From Spizellomyces punctatus DAOM BR117 (Eukaryota; Chytridiomycota; Chytridiomycetes; Spizellomycetales; Spizellomycetaceae), in assembly GCF_000182565.1 (NCBI RefSeq), contig NW_015971543.1, forward strand, positions 1,118,138 to 1,182,137: a stretch of 64,000 nucleotides of DNA, in the 5' to 3' direction. The position numbers were made by a program, and so were the translations under genes. The notes beneath the pieces are model-generated. The model did no database searches. It saw only the letters and a program-made list of their open reading frames with translations, and was not told the origin of the DNA. Positions 1 to 11,600 of the stretch are shown here, piece by piece (the stretch's first letter is position 1; each line of letters opens with the position of its first letter).

Positions 1-1529
1 CGCATGGCCAGACCCAGAGGCGATTGCCGGACTTGTGAACGATGGTGCGCACTCAAATGCTGACTGGTTTCAGATTCCATCATCCCTAAAATCTATTTTA
101 GATCCTGTTTTCTTGATTTTGTATAAGGAGTTGTACTACCGCCACATCTACTCAAAAATGACACCAACCATCGAAGACCGCATCGCGTCCTACAGCAACT
201 ACTGCGACCTATTTAACTACATTTTGAACTCATCGACGGAACCGAGTGATCTTGAGCTCCCTAACCAATGGCTGTGGGATATTATCGATGAATTCATCTA
301 CCAGTTTCAGTCCTTCTGCATGTACCGAAGCAAAGTGAAGAACAAGAGTGAGATCGAGATCGAGCTTTTGAAAGAGCGACCGGACGTCTGGAACGTCCAC
401 AATGTGCTGAATGTGCTCTATTCGTTGATTCAAAAGTCGCGCATCAACGAACAGTTGCTTGTTAGCAAGAACGGAGGGGATATGCTGGAGGCGGCTGGCG
501 ATTTTGGATCCCGTCCTTTGTACAGGCTTCTCGGCTATTTCTCAATCATCGGACTCCTGCGTGTGCATTGCTTGCTAGGAGACTATGTCCTTGCCTTGAA
601 GACCATGGAGAATGTCGAGCTCAACAAAAAGGTATTTTGGCTGGTATACTGTTAACTTCCACCTTATTGTTACTCATGCAACACCATAAAGGGTTTGTTT
701 GCTCGTGTTACGGCGTGCCATGTCACAACCTACTACTACGTTGGATTTGCGTATATGATGATGAGAAGATATTCGGATGCCATCAAGGCATTTGCCCATA
801 TCCTCCTCTTTGTTTCGCGAACGAAGCAGTACCACACCCGATCCTATCAGTTTGAAGCCATTTCAAAGAAAAGCGAACAAATGTACGCTCTTCTGGCGAT
901 GTGTGTGGCCCTCTCGCCCCAACGTATTGACGAAAATGTGCACACAACGATGAGGGAAAAATACGGTGAACAGTCGATGAAGATGCAACGAGGCGAAGAG
1001 GGTCTGCCAACCTTCGAAGAGCTCTTCAACTTTGCCTGCCCCAAATTCATCTCACCGGTCCCGCCGGACTACGAAGTTGCGGTCAATGCTTCGCACGAAC
1101 CAACCCGCCATCAGCAGAGGATCTTCATGGCGGAAGTCCGCACTCAACTCCTGGTGCCTACCATCCGATCATTCCTCAAGCTCTACACTACCCTCGGAGT
1201 TGAAAAGTTGGCGGCTTTCTTAGATCTCCCCGTCGATGAAGTACGGACACAACTCTTGGTATTCAAGCACAAGACGAGACAAAGGCGTTACGAAAGCGGA
1301 AGCGTGCTTGAAGGAGATTTTGGCCCTACAACCGATTTAGACTTTTATCTCAAACAAGATTTGATTTACATTGCGGAAAGCAAGCAAGGCCGCAGAGTGG
1401 GCGAGTGGTTTATCAGACATATTAACAAATTTGAAGGTATGTGTATTTGTTGGTGAGCATTTGTTTATATTATTGCTAACCTCATGCTGAACAGATATCG
1501 TATCGAACATGGAGAAACGGCACGAATAA
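1..1529 (+). CDS. eIF3l: Translation initiation factor eIF3 subunit L (5' partial)
   Basis: This is a subunit of the cytosolic eIF3 complex, which organises the 43S pre-initiation complex. The frame is already open at base 2, so the N-terminus lies outside the window. Three exons are visible: 1–631, 692–1436 and 1495–1529. Both introns are GT–AG and about 60 nt. The body carries typical eIF3l stretches such as ELYYRHIYSKM, LGYFSIIGLLRVH and the PCI-region segment KQDLIYIAESKQGRRVGEWF. The short last exon supplies the acidic/basic tail and the TAA stop. About 460 residues are visible, most of the family length. No frame problems are seen. Confidence 0.95.
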
Positions 1530-1743
1530 GTGATTCTGTATAAATGTAATTTTTAAAAAATGCATACCACTATAGCACCAAGTGTCGGTCTGTATATTGT
1601 TAGTGACCGACGTGTGGGCCGTAGTATGAAAAACGGCGTGTGTTAATGAGCAGCGCTGAACGCAGCTGCGAGGTGATCAAAGCGCTCTTTCGATCCTGCA
1701 GTTTCGTCGTCGGGCTAACGTAACCAAATCCGAAATAAATAAA

Positions 1744-2242
1744 TCAATGCGACAATGGAAGAACATCCTTGCGAAGGCCTGCGCAGCGCACCTCGACCTG
1801 AACCCCAAACGACAATCGCTCTAATAGTTCCGCATTGATGGCCAATTTTCGGTGCGTTTCCTCAACGAACCACTGGTGGCTTAGCGATCAGCTCATGCTG
1901 CCCCAAGGTGTCGTTGCAGGTGTTATTTACAATGCTGATCTGACATACCTTTTTTGCTTGTGTGACTTTTTCTGCGTTCGATTGTAATGCTACTATGTCT
2001 TTTTCCAGCCTTGACATACATAGGAATTAGAATGGCACATGGCATGATCTCATACAATGCTCAAGCTACCGCTCAATAGTTCGAAGTAGTTTGGTGGGAC
2101 TGGGTACATCCGCTGGTTGGCGTTGTCGAGAGGAACTACGAGCGGGTGCGGAGAACTCCGCGTCGAGCTTCCCTTCGAGAAAGGTCAAGTCCTCATCAAG
2201 TTTCTCGATGCCTCCTCGTAATGCGCGGACTACTGGTTCCAT
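1744..2242 (-). CDS. SKA2-like small coiled-coil protein (three exons)
   Basis: No single exon reaches 60 codons, but three exons join with matching phases: 2242–2070 (phase 2), 2009–1949 and 1872–1744, ending in TGA. The product is about 120 residues. It begins MEPVVRALRGG, has heptad-rich helices (LDEDLTFLEGKLDAEF, then LLRTIERLEKDIVALQ), and a charged C-terminal helix around WFVEETHRKLAINAELLERL. The layout matches SKA2, a subunit of the SKA kinetochore–microtubule complex, with a short N-terminal helix, a proline-containing linker and then an LLK-type helix. The resemblance is my reading of pattern and length, not a search result. A different short coiled-coil protein remains possible. 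The coding call is firmer than the name. Confidence 0.5.
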
Positions 2243-2503
2243 TGTGACAGATACATGCTGGTCGTGACATGCTGTGTGTGAATATTTACGCTACGTGTCC
2301 AGACGGTCGGACGTTGAATATGTATTGAAAGTGTATAAAAAAATGTTACAAAATAAAATTAAGCTACCGCCCTTGCGCAATTCTCAAAGCTTTCGTCTCT
2401 TGACAGCATACTCCTCATCTCCTTGAATGTCTATATGTTATCCCAACTTGGTGAGATTTTGGTGTTCCACCGACCCAATTAATCGTTGAATAGCCATGCA
2501 GCT

Positions 2504-4059
2504 TCACCCTTCACCGTGCAGTTGCAAGCCATCTATTCGTACCCATTCGTTGCTCTGTCTCGCAGCAGCAGGCTCAGTATAATCATTTAGGCACAAAGTT
2601 CGTGTTACTGAGGTCCTACGCTCATCATCGAAGAGCGATTCGTCACTCTCGTTCACCCCGTCAGTAGAAGTAGAGTCCTCCGAATCGGCAGATCGTCGTT
2701 CCCTATCCGCTACTTCTCGCTGCACCACATCATCCAATATTTTGATTGCTTTAGGCAAGTCTTTCGCGTTCACCTATATGTTTGACATCCTCTGCTTAGC
2801 AAAGGGCGAGCCCCTTCAACCAGGAAAACGGTACACTAACCAGAATGTTGGCTGTCATATATGTACTAAGATATAATAAATTAATGCCGCAGCTGGACAA
2901 CGGATCGGCCATAGAGTAGACAATCCCGTATCGGTCCAACCCATAATCAGTCAGATCAACTTGAATGCATTTCAGAGGTTTTGGTGTCGTGCTCATATTC
3001 AAAAAGTGCTCCGGAAACTCCGCAAGGACTTGGTCGTCAGCCACAATTGAGATACCCTCCTCAGTTGCAGTGTAGCTGAAGAATCTTTCAGTGCCTCCAG
3101 CAGATTGCTCTACGTTTTCTGCGTGTGGTATCAGGTCAGGGTAGAATATGATCCGAATCAATTTTATCGCCCACGCATCTACATATTCTCGGTTAAGGCC
3201 AACCAGCCGAAGGGTATATCGTGGGATGATTTTTCGAGCCAAGAATTTGCCATTGTTCAGATCATTGAAACAAGCATCCGCTCGAGTTGGTGATGACGAA
3301 ACAGAGTCCGCAGGGGGACTTGCTGCCACCTCGTCATTTGCAGGCGTCGTGCCATTAAATCCGTAGCTCGGGGTGGAAGGGGCTGTGACACTTGGGGTGG
3401 ATGGTGGAGAGTGATCAAAATGGAAAGATTCGAGGTCCATGAAGTCAAAGTCACTGGCTTGAAGGGTGGAGATAACGAGGGACATCCGTCGTTCTTTTAC
3501 CTGCAGGAAGGCAGTTCAGTGATTTATATCTTCAGCACCGATTTCCCACGCACGTGGCAGAAGGGAATGGCGTGATCAGCGACTTCCTTGTTGGGCACTC
3601 ACAAAGACGAAATCTGTCTGATAAGTTGATAAATAGAAGATGCTGACTCCCGCCTTCGCCAGAGGAGCCGATATTTCGTTGATTCGCTTCGCAGAGTTGT
3701 CTAGCCCTGTGTCGCTGTCGATTTGTAGTGCCCGAAAAGGATCTGGGCAAATGACCAGTCCGGGGCAAATGGCTGGAGTGGGGAAATCGTTGGCGGCTGT
3801 TTCGACATCTGCAACAATAGAAACTTCAAGAGAGTTCTCGGTATAGGAGAAGAAAGTATCCTTTCTAAGGCGAAAGTGTCGCAGCTTGGTCAGTCCTACA
3901 GTAGATCATTGGCAAAACCCATGACCCTTCTTGAACAGAAGGTAGAATTCTCTACCTTCGAAAGTACAGATTCTTGACCATGGCATGCATGACGCATGAC
4001 AGAGATTCTTTTGGCAGAGTCAGCAGCGTCAGCCGCATTGGGAGAATTGTAATGCTCAT
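2504..4059 (-). CDS. CASTOR/GATSL-type ACT-domain protein (arginine-sensor homologue)
   Basis: Four exons splice cleanly: 4059–3956, 3864–3603, 3500 to about 2837, and about 2784–2504. The order matches animal CASTOR proteins: an N-terminal strand segment (MSITILPMRLTLLTL), a first ACT module ending in VSIFYLSTYQTDFVFV, a Ser/Pro-rich linker, then a second ACT pair with ISIVADDQVLAEFP and CGINLLYLSTYMTANILV. In animals CASTOR1 binds arginine between ACT domains and relieves inhibition of GATOR2, so it acts in TORC1 nutrient sensing in the cytosol. Arginine binding here is inference, since I could not align the ligand residues. The C-terminal about 80 residues are acidic and Ser-rich. It is divergent to RanBP1. 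Confidence 0.8.
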
Positions 4060-5129
4060 GTTGGTGCCACGTTTCAGTTGACCACAATGATGCTCTTCAA
4101 AAGCCAGCTAGCCCCCTCGATATAGTTGAGAAAGAGGCGATCCTTCATCAGCTAGGAACTCAGCTGCTGTGCTTCCCCGGTCGCCCTTTGTCCGTCCTGC
4201 TTCACCGATCTTGGTGGGGAAGGAATCCCAAGGTCGGGGGGACGCTTTGATGGAACACGCGTTGATGTGGCTTGGCATAAGTGATGAGATAAGGAAGACC
4301 GAGAGATATCGGCTTGGGGCGAAGGTGCAGCACAAAAGATTCCATTTCACCGCCCTTTTGTACGTGCGATGGGGCCTGTGGTAAAGAGTTGAAAACCGTT
4401 CAGCCAAAACAGCCAAGGGGAACGCTTCGACAGCAATGCAATTGGATAGGGGTTGGCTGGCCGACCCGAGGAATATGGGCACATGGTTGTGACGCTGACA
4501 GCATATATCGTATTGTTGGCCAACTAAAGAGAGGGTTCATTTCGGCTCCAGTGCTGTCGTGCATTGGCCAAAGCAAAGTACATGCAACGATTTGAACACC
4601 TTGGAAGGGACCCAACAGAGTATCCAGAATAAGCAAGCATCCAGCCGTGAAACTTCTTGCCGAGATACATCCATTCTCTTATCAGTTAGCATCCATAATT
4701 TATCAGAGACGGGCCCTATGTATGTCGCAATGATGTTTGAGCCATGCTCTGCAGGTTTGCATTGCTTGCGTCGTCGTCTCAAGCAAAGTAGGGGAGCTAG
4801 ACCCACGGGTCACAAAGCGAGAAAAAGTGGAAGGAACTACATGTTGGATACAAGTTATATCCTATTTTGACAATCACTCTTTCGCCATCGACTATACAAA
4901 TTCCAAACCCATTGTGGGAAGCTGTATGATGAACATGCAGCAAGGAATGCTCTTCTCCGTTCCTTTGGTATGCTGAAAGGATGTGACGTGAAAGGTGGGC
5001 GATGAGTCATCCGTCCGTCTGCCGCGTTCAGAGGGTCGCATTTCGCAATAGCCATCCATCCATCCCATACATCCATCCATCCATCCGCAGCCAGCCCGTC
5101 GATAGACACAATATCAGTTATTAGCAGTT
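4060..5129. other. Divergent intergenic region
   Basis: This is about 1.07 kb between the CASTOR-like and RanBP1 starts. Open frames of up to 124 codons exist on both strands but look like chance: there is no family resemblance and I found no splice-consistent extension. A CATC-type simple repeat lies near the RanBP1 side. It probably holds both promoters. Confidence 0.5.
5050..5092. repeat. Imperfect (CATC)n simple repeat
   Basis: Roughly eight imperfect CATC/CATCC units lie about 40–80 bases upstream of the RanBP1 start codon. The run is interrupted by CCCATA in the middle. Confidence 0.7.
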
Positions 5130-6173
5130 ATGGCGGACCAAGAAAACCAACCCACCGTTGAGAAGAAGGTAGGAAAAATTCGCCAGAGATCCGGTTGGGG
5201 ATGGTACATGTGGATCATGGACGATGGCCGTACGAAGATTGCGTCCCTATGACATGGCGCGTGGCAGCGGGACGGGGATCGTGCCAGTATCGACGTACTG
5301 CTGCAACTGGCTACTGGCTGCATGAGACTGCCACGAGATCCGGGTTTATTTGGACGTGTTGCTCATAGCCTTCTTGTACTGTTAGGAAGAAGGTCAAGAG
5401 GGGGGAGAGGAAGAAGTTGCGCCCTCTACCGATGTGCACTTTGAGCCTGTTGTGAAATTGGAGCAGCTGGAGGAGATCAAGACTCTTGAGGAAGATGAGG
5501 AAACAACTTTTAAAATGTGAGTTGAGAGCAGCGTGGTGGGGAGCATAGCTTTGAGCTTATACACAGAATTGAAGTTGCCTACTTTGGTTTGGGTGAAAAT
5601 ATTCTTAGCATGCTTCCTTTTATTTAGGCGGTCAAAGCTCTTCCGTTTTGATAAAGCTGGCAATGAGTGGAAGGAGCGCGGTACGGGTGACGTGAAATTG
5701 TTGAAGCACAAGGAGAGCGGGAAGATCCGCATTCTCATGCGCCGCGAAAAGACCCATAAGATTTGTGCCAATCACTATAGTGAGTTAGACTGTCATCTCG
5801 CAAAATGAATGGCCGGGTCAAACATTTTGCTAACCGCAAGGTGTCGCCAGTCACCCCAGAGATGGAACTCAAGTCAAATGTCGGGTCAGATCGCTCATGG
5901 GTATGGAGTACTCTCGCGGACGTGTCGGAGGGAGAGCCGTCCCATGAGCTGCTGGCCATCCGGTTCGCCAACTCTGAAAGTAAGTTTTGACCTCACTGGC
6001 TCCTTTTTATATTTGCACTGGTTGACAGTGAATTTCTTTCAGACGCGAACAAGTTCAAGGAAGCATTTGAGGAGGCGCAAAAGATCAATGCCAGTCTAAA
6101 AGACGGGAGACCAAAGGAAGAGAAAGCCGAGGAGAAGAAGGAGGAGGAAAAGGAAGACGAGAAGTCGGCGTAA
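5130..6173 (+). CDS. YRB1: Ran-binding protein 1 (YRB1/RanBP1)
   Basis: RanBP1 binds Ran-GTP and stimulates GTP hydrolysis with RanGAP, releasing export complexes at the cytoplasmic face of the nuclear pore. There are five exons: 5130–5168, 5386–5516, 5628–5779, 5851–5979 and 6043–6173. The joins give the canonical Ran-binding domain: FEPVVKL…[47 protein letters not shown] and [16 protein letters not shown]. The third acceptor was chosen as GCCAG at 5850 because it alone restores HYITPE in frame. The tail is a Lys/Glu-rich low-complexity stretch. Length (about 190 aa) is normal. Confidence 0.96.
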
Positions 6174-6559
6174 TTGTCCAGCATTAGTTTTAGATGAAAG
6201 AATACTCCTGAAGCGGCCGGTTAAGGATCGGCCGGTTGTATTATAAAAGCTCCTGCATCCCTCGTCCCCCAATACACCCCTCTTGATCATTTAGATATTG
6301 TCGTCTATGAGGATGTCGTTCATGGTTATGAACTCTTGGCCAGCCAGATGTGAAGCGTTGGAAATTCCGCTCATTGTTGTGTAGCGCAGAAAGCTCTGAT
6401 CGCTTCGCGCGAACGTCCTACGCGAGCGCACAACTGCCATGGGCCAATACTCGGTGCGCTGTAAGGGCCATGCAGCCCGGATACCACAGCAATCAAATTG
6501 ATACACTGTATATTTGTCTTTCACTAGTCTATCTCTATACGCAACGCATCAGAACCCAT
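6174..6559. other. Convergent 3' intergenic region
   Basis: This is about 390 bp between two gene 3' ends. Only short overlapping open frames are present and nothing is recognisable. Confidence 0.5.
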
Positions 6560-7495
6560 CTAGGTATCTCCTCTACCCTTAAACGCATACTGCGGATTCC
6601 TCGTCCCAGTCAAGCGCCACTGCGCGACATCCAGCTTATTAACAGCCGGTCGTCCGGCTAATCTTTCCCATGCCACAATCATAGTATCAATATCGCCCTT
6701 TTTCATTCCAGGCCAATTGAAAGCATCGACGATGCGGAGAATGAATTTGCGCGAGGGATTGGCGGGGTCAATCACTTCTACTTCGAGGCCGCACCATTCC
6801 TTCCCATACTTTTCCCAAAGGGTTGTTTCAGTCGCATTGTTAACGTTCCAGTGCGGCTTCGTGCCTTCGCTCATTACCCCGAAGTCCTGGAACAAAAGGT
6901 GAGCTGCGAGTTTGGTTGGAAGCAGGCAAGAAAGATAGCTTACGGGGGCGAACCCTAAGGTGTAGTATTTGGGTCGTTTGCGCGGAAATAGGAAGCCGGG
7001 TTTGGGTTCCGGCAAATCCTGGTGCTGTGGTCGGGCTTGAAGTAGTTGTAGAGGTTTTGCTCGTTGAGGTTCTGGCGGTGGAAGTCGTCGTGGCGTTGGT
7101 GGTTGAAATTTTCGAATTCGAGGTGATCCGAGATGTTGATGTTGTTGTGATGCGTGTGATCGCACTCGTCCTACTGCTCGTGGAGGTCCAGCAATTTCCA
7201 AAGTTGAGCTGACAACCGGCAGCGCAGTGGTCAGCGCTCGTTCCGCACCAACCCCACCTTGAGCAACAAAAGCCCGGACGGGCATGTAGCTTTATTTAGT
7301 TGAACATTGGCCGTTGATGGATACCGCCGGCGCCCCACATGCTAAGACTGCAAATGATAGCGTTGCCAGCAGATACGTCGTATCGCTTCTCTTTTCCGAC
7401 GGCCACAAAGACCTGGGCCCAGCACAGCGAAGGCGTTCTGCCGTCACGGCGTGAGAGACCCTCTGCTGTTTGAACGCGTTTTCGCGTTGCCTCAC
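6560..7495 (-). pseudogene. Secreted CBM18 + expansin-like double-psi beta-barrel protein, frame disrupted
   Basis: Read from 7495 towards 6560, there is a hydrophobic leader (YLLATLSFAVLACGAPA, about 7370–7320). A chitin-binding CBM18 follows at about 7306–7186, with CCSRWGWCGTSADHCAAGC readable. A Ser/Thr-rich linker comes next, then a C-terminal barrel domain. That domain contains KYYTLGFAP, a normal intron, then CGLEVEV, ILRIVDAF and KKGDIDTMIVAWERL, in the style of RlpA/expansin DPBB folds, and stops at 6560. The CBM18 cannot be read in one frame: a TAA interrupts it just after NGQCSTK, and CPSG and CCS lie in different frames. The linker-to-barrel change could be an intron (acceptor CAAG near 7043) or another indel. 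Either the gene is decaying or the assembly has homopolymer errors. The likely role is cell-wall binding or loosening. The true start is uncertain. Confidence 0.55.
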
Positions 7496-8671
7496 GCGCG
7501 GAGCTTACGTAACCACATCCTGTTCAGCTTACGCAGTGGGACGTTTTGGGTCACCTTTCGGCCCTCATCGAGGACCAACCTTTGACGACCTGGACGTACG
7601 ATAGCTTTTTGTCCGCCCTGGCCTCTGATTGCAATGCATCGTTCCAAGGTCTCGCAACGCCGTTGCACCAAAATTGCGCGCGAAGGCTAACAATGAGACA
7701 TTCTTGAGCCAGCGCCGGGGAGTAATCGAGGCGTTGCTGGGAAGTTACCAAGAGGAGGCAGTCCTGGATCTCGATACTGGTTTGGGGAGACGCTGCGGAG
7801 GCAATGTTTCTGTCGCTTGGTCAGAAATAGTGTTATGGTGCGGATAGGTGGTGGATGGCAGGTAAACAAACGAGTACTTTTGGATTACTTTTCATAAGCA
7901 TTGTACTGAGTCTTTCTCTCGCACAGGAACTCAACATTTTCTTAACCGAACACACACATCTTGAACACCGAATTCCAACAGCGCGATCCTTTTCCACAGG
8001 GGGAGATAAACGGGCAACTCGTTTACGACTCTGAAAGAATGGAGTTGGATATTGGGAGTTATTTAGGGGTTATTGGGAAGGTATTGGGATGGTTTGGGTA
8101 TAGATTTTATACGGGGGTACGGCAATTGGGATGGAAGCGGTGGGTGGGGTGGTATGGGGACCAAGTCGGAGAAGAGATATTCCGAACGGGACTTGGACGG
8201 CATAACGATTATATTCAGGATGGGACACGGTCTTGGCGTTAGAAGTTCTTCCTGTCGATTACGCTACTGGAATATATTGTTGTGTGATAAAAGATTGTTT
8301 TAAGGGTTATCATATATCTTTCATTCATCCATTCATCTATCTGTCTGTGGTTTCTTGCATTTCCTCGAGGTTTTCCTCAGTTACCTAAATCTGCCGGTGT
8401 CACCTCTCGGTCTTGAAGCTGAGCGAGAACACACCAGACAACCGGAATCGGCTGAACCGCTAGTAGGTCTGTTCAGATATTTCCTCAAAAAGCGCCAAAA
8501 AACTCGAAAAGGCGATTCTTGGCACTTTGTGGTGCGGATATTGACGCTAGTATATACTTTCCTTCAAGAGTTTTGATTCCCGCACTTTGGCCACTCACAA
8601 ATATTATTATACCAGTAATATCCAATGAAAGATCAAAAATGTAAACAGTTCCCTAATCCTCTTTCACCCCA
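7496..8671. other. Intergenic region, nothing firm
   Basis: About 1.2 kb lies beyond the oxidase 3' end. G-rich plus-strand open frames at 7961–8242 and 8355–8576 lack a convincing start or homology. A TTCATCCATTCATC-like simple repeat sits near 8320. I do not call a gene here. Confidence 0.4.
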
Positions 8672-11600
8672 CTAAAGCAAGCTAAAAAAAGTCGCCACGA
8701 TGGTCCCCAAGATCCCAAGCCATGCGCCGACTTTCACATTGGCAGCACCGCTGACGCGCGCCATTTGTATGCGGCTTTCATCACCCCTTTTCACCCTGAG
8801 GATGGACCACATGCCTTCCACGACGTGGGACCTGAGATTGCAATAGAGTGCAAATAAGAAACCCAGGAAATCATCAGCATGTAAATGAGCATTGTTGACG
8901 AGCTTACCTTAAATTACCCGCCCTCACAGCCCAATCTCCGACCTCCTCTGCCCGGAAAAGAAAAGTCTCGGTCCTACCAGGGTTGATGGCATTGTCGACA
9001 CCGGTCGCAACCGCACCGGCATTTTCCAGTTCAGAAAACACATGTCCATGTACATGCAACGAAATTGCTCTGGGTTTATCATTCGAAGCGACCATATGGA
9101 ACAATTGAAGTCTTCCCCGAGTTGCATGGAAAATGGGAGTGGGCGGATTGTCAGGTGTAAGCCACACTGGATCAAACGTAGGAGCCGACCTGTAATTGAG
9201 TCCTTTCTGGCCCTGATCTTCGGGATCGATTCCATTGGGACTACCGCTCAAGGGTGACCGGACAAGATGGCAAATTTGGTCAATGTCTTTGTCTATTTCC
9301 CCGGCCTCCGATGGCCATTTACCATCCTTGAAGCCGTTGTTGTTACGGATGTCGCACCATTCCTCGAGCCAAGGATTAGTGCTCAGCGGGAAGGTGTTGA
9401 TGACATTGTGGAGGTGATCTTTGGGATATTGAGACGCGTCTAGTCTTCCGTTGGCGGTGTCGTTCATCACGTCCACCTCGTTCAGTCGTGGGGGTGTTGG
9501 GTCAAAGTCGGCGACCGGTTTTTCGGGGTCACCGTCATGGAACAGTCGTAGACCTAAAATATCGGCAATTGTACTAATTAACAACTTTGAACCACAGTAT
9601 TTTCCATGCATCCGCAATGCGTACTCACCGTCTTGAAGCATAACAACATGCTCATCCATCTCAAATATCTCATCATCTTCCAAAGACGGATGGAATCCCA
9701 TTGCTCCGCCGGTAGCTTGGAACCTAAGATCTTGATCGTGGAATTGTGGAGCGTCAAATGTCCTCGTCAGTGTCGCCTCCGCTCCATACCAAGTGCTGGG
9801 AATCCAGCCTTCCTTCTCCACCAGCAGCGCGCCGATGAGACCGTGATGCCGATGGTTACGGAAGTCTGCTTGATCTTGCAATAGAATGGGGCTGCCGTAG
9901 AACTATATTTTGCACACCGTGTCAGCAAGACGCTTTAGAAAACAAATGCGACTGGGGCACACATACCTGGTCAGCAAACCATGTAAAAGCGCGCGTCTCA
10001 CCATTTGCAACGGTTTGATCCCCGTTTTTGCCCACTAAAAGAGGCCCGCATCAGAGGAGATGTTGACTCTATTAACGGGTAAACAGACATGGTATTTACC
10101 GTTCGTCCCGTCATTCACTCTGGTATCGAAGAGGACTATGTCGGCGTGAATAGAAACCCGCGGGGATACTTCGCGATAACTCCTCAAATCAACGGGAACT
10201 GTAGGATATAACGACTTAGGTCCCGACGATATGCGAGTTGCGGTCGGAAGTCAGCATACCTTCCGGTCGGTTGGGCTCAGCTTTTAGATCAGGGTTAATA
10301 TTGTTCGTCAACCAAACCGTAATCCATTCCCCTTCGATCGCCCGAATAACCAAAGGCTCCGGATTCTTATCCTTGTCCGTTTTCACCTCGATCCATTTTG
10401 TGGTCCCAGGTTCCTTATATGCCTCCAGTCGATAAATCAATCCAAAGGGATCAATTCGATTTTGCCCCAGAAAGCCTTCCGTATAATCAATGCGCCGGCT
10501 TTCGGCCACTACACGATATTCCCTATGCTTTTTAGGGTCCGGTTTCTGTTGGCTGGGCAGTTGCTTCGCGAAGGGTCTCGGATTCGAAGGTAAGGTAGGG
10601 AGGTTTGGTACTTCCTTGTCGTGCACTCTCAGAAGTGACCAGCATCCGAGCCAGGTATCGTCAATTGCACGCCAATAGAGCATCTAGTACAAAGGGGTCG
10701 GTAACCTTGAAAACAACACGGCAGGCGGTGCAATCACATCCTTCACGGCTTACATGATCTCCTGGAGAATATACAGGTTCAACGATCTTTGTGAAAGCTT
10801 TTGAAATTCCGAGAATCTGTTGCTGAACAAGTCGGCTATTAGGGTCGGTGAAGAGATCGTGCCAGCTAAGAACGGGAAGAGATCTTAGAACTGAAGAATA
10901 AGAATAGATACGACCGCATATGGCGTACCGTAAACCGTAAGCATTGAAGCTATGCGACTCCTCATGCGATCCCTGGCCGATACGCAACCTTATAGTATCG
11001 TTCGGATACGATTGGTAAACCGTCGTGGAGGGATCACCAAAGGGATCAGATGAAAACAAAATGCTCGGGTCAGGATCTCGTCCGTTATTCTTCCTACGGA
11101 ACTCCTTGATTCTTTCTCGGAGTGGTTCGCTCTTGTAGTTAACGAGCATGATACCCTGATCTTGGTCCGAGCCTGGGAAGTTAGGTGGGTTCAGCGGCAG
11201 TCCGTGTCTGTTGAAGGCTGGATGGAAGTCTGCGACGAATTGGACAACTTCGCGGTACCAATCGCCTTCTCTTGTTTTGATGGCTGCTTGGACGCCAGTA
11301 ACAATAGGTCGGTTGAGATTGTCGTTGGCAAACCAGGTGGCTCCTAAAGGAATGCAGGGAGATCAATTAATCCTTCCGCTCCCCCCAACTCTTGAGGAGG
11401 TAGAATTTGTGTCCTTACCAAAAGGCTGAACCAAGTTCAGTGCATACAACCCCTTCTTTTGCCGAAAATTAGCAAAGAGATGATCGTGAAAAAATACTAG
11501 GAAAAGCAACCTGACATTAGAAGAGTCCTCATACTACCAAAACACGACTCTGAATGCAGAAATGCTCACCATGACCAAACTCTTCATCAGCCCACCACCT

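Noticed and set aside
4108-4482. 124-codon minus-strand frame between CASTOR-like and RanBP1
   Set aside because: No homology and no splice partners; probably chance in promoter DNA.
7961-8242. 93-codon G-rich plus-strand frame
   Set aside because: Its first codon is TTG, the composition is driven by GGG/TGG runs, and overlapping frames look equally plausible.
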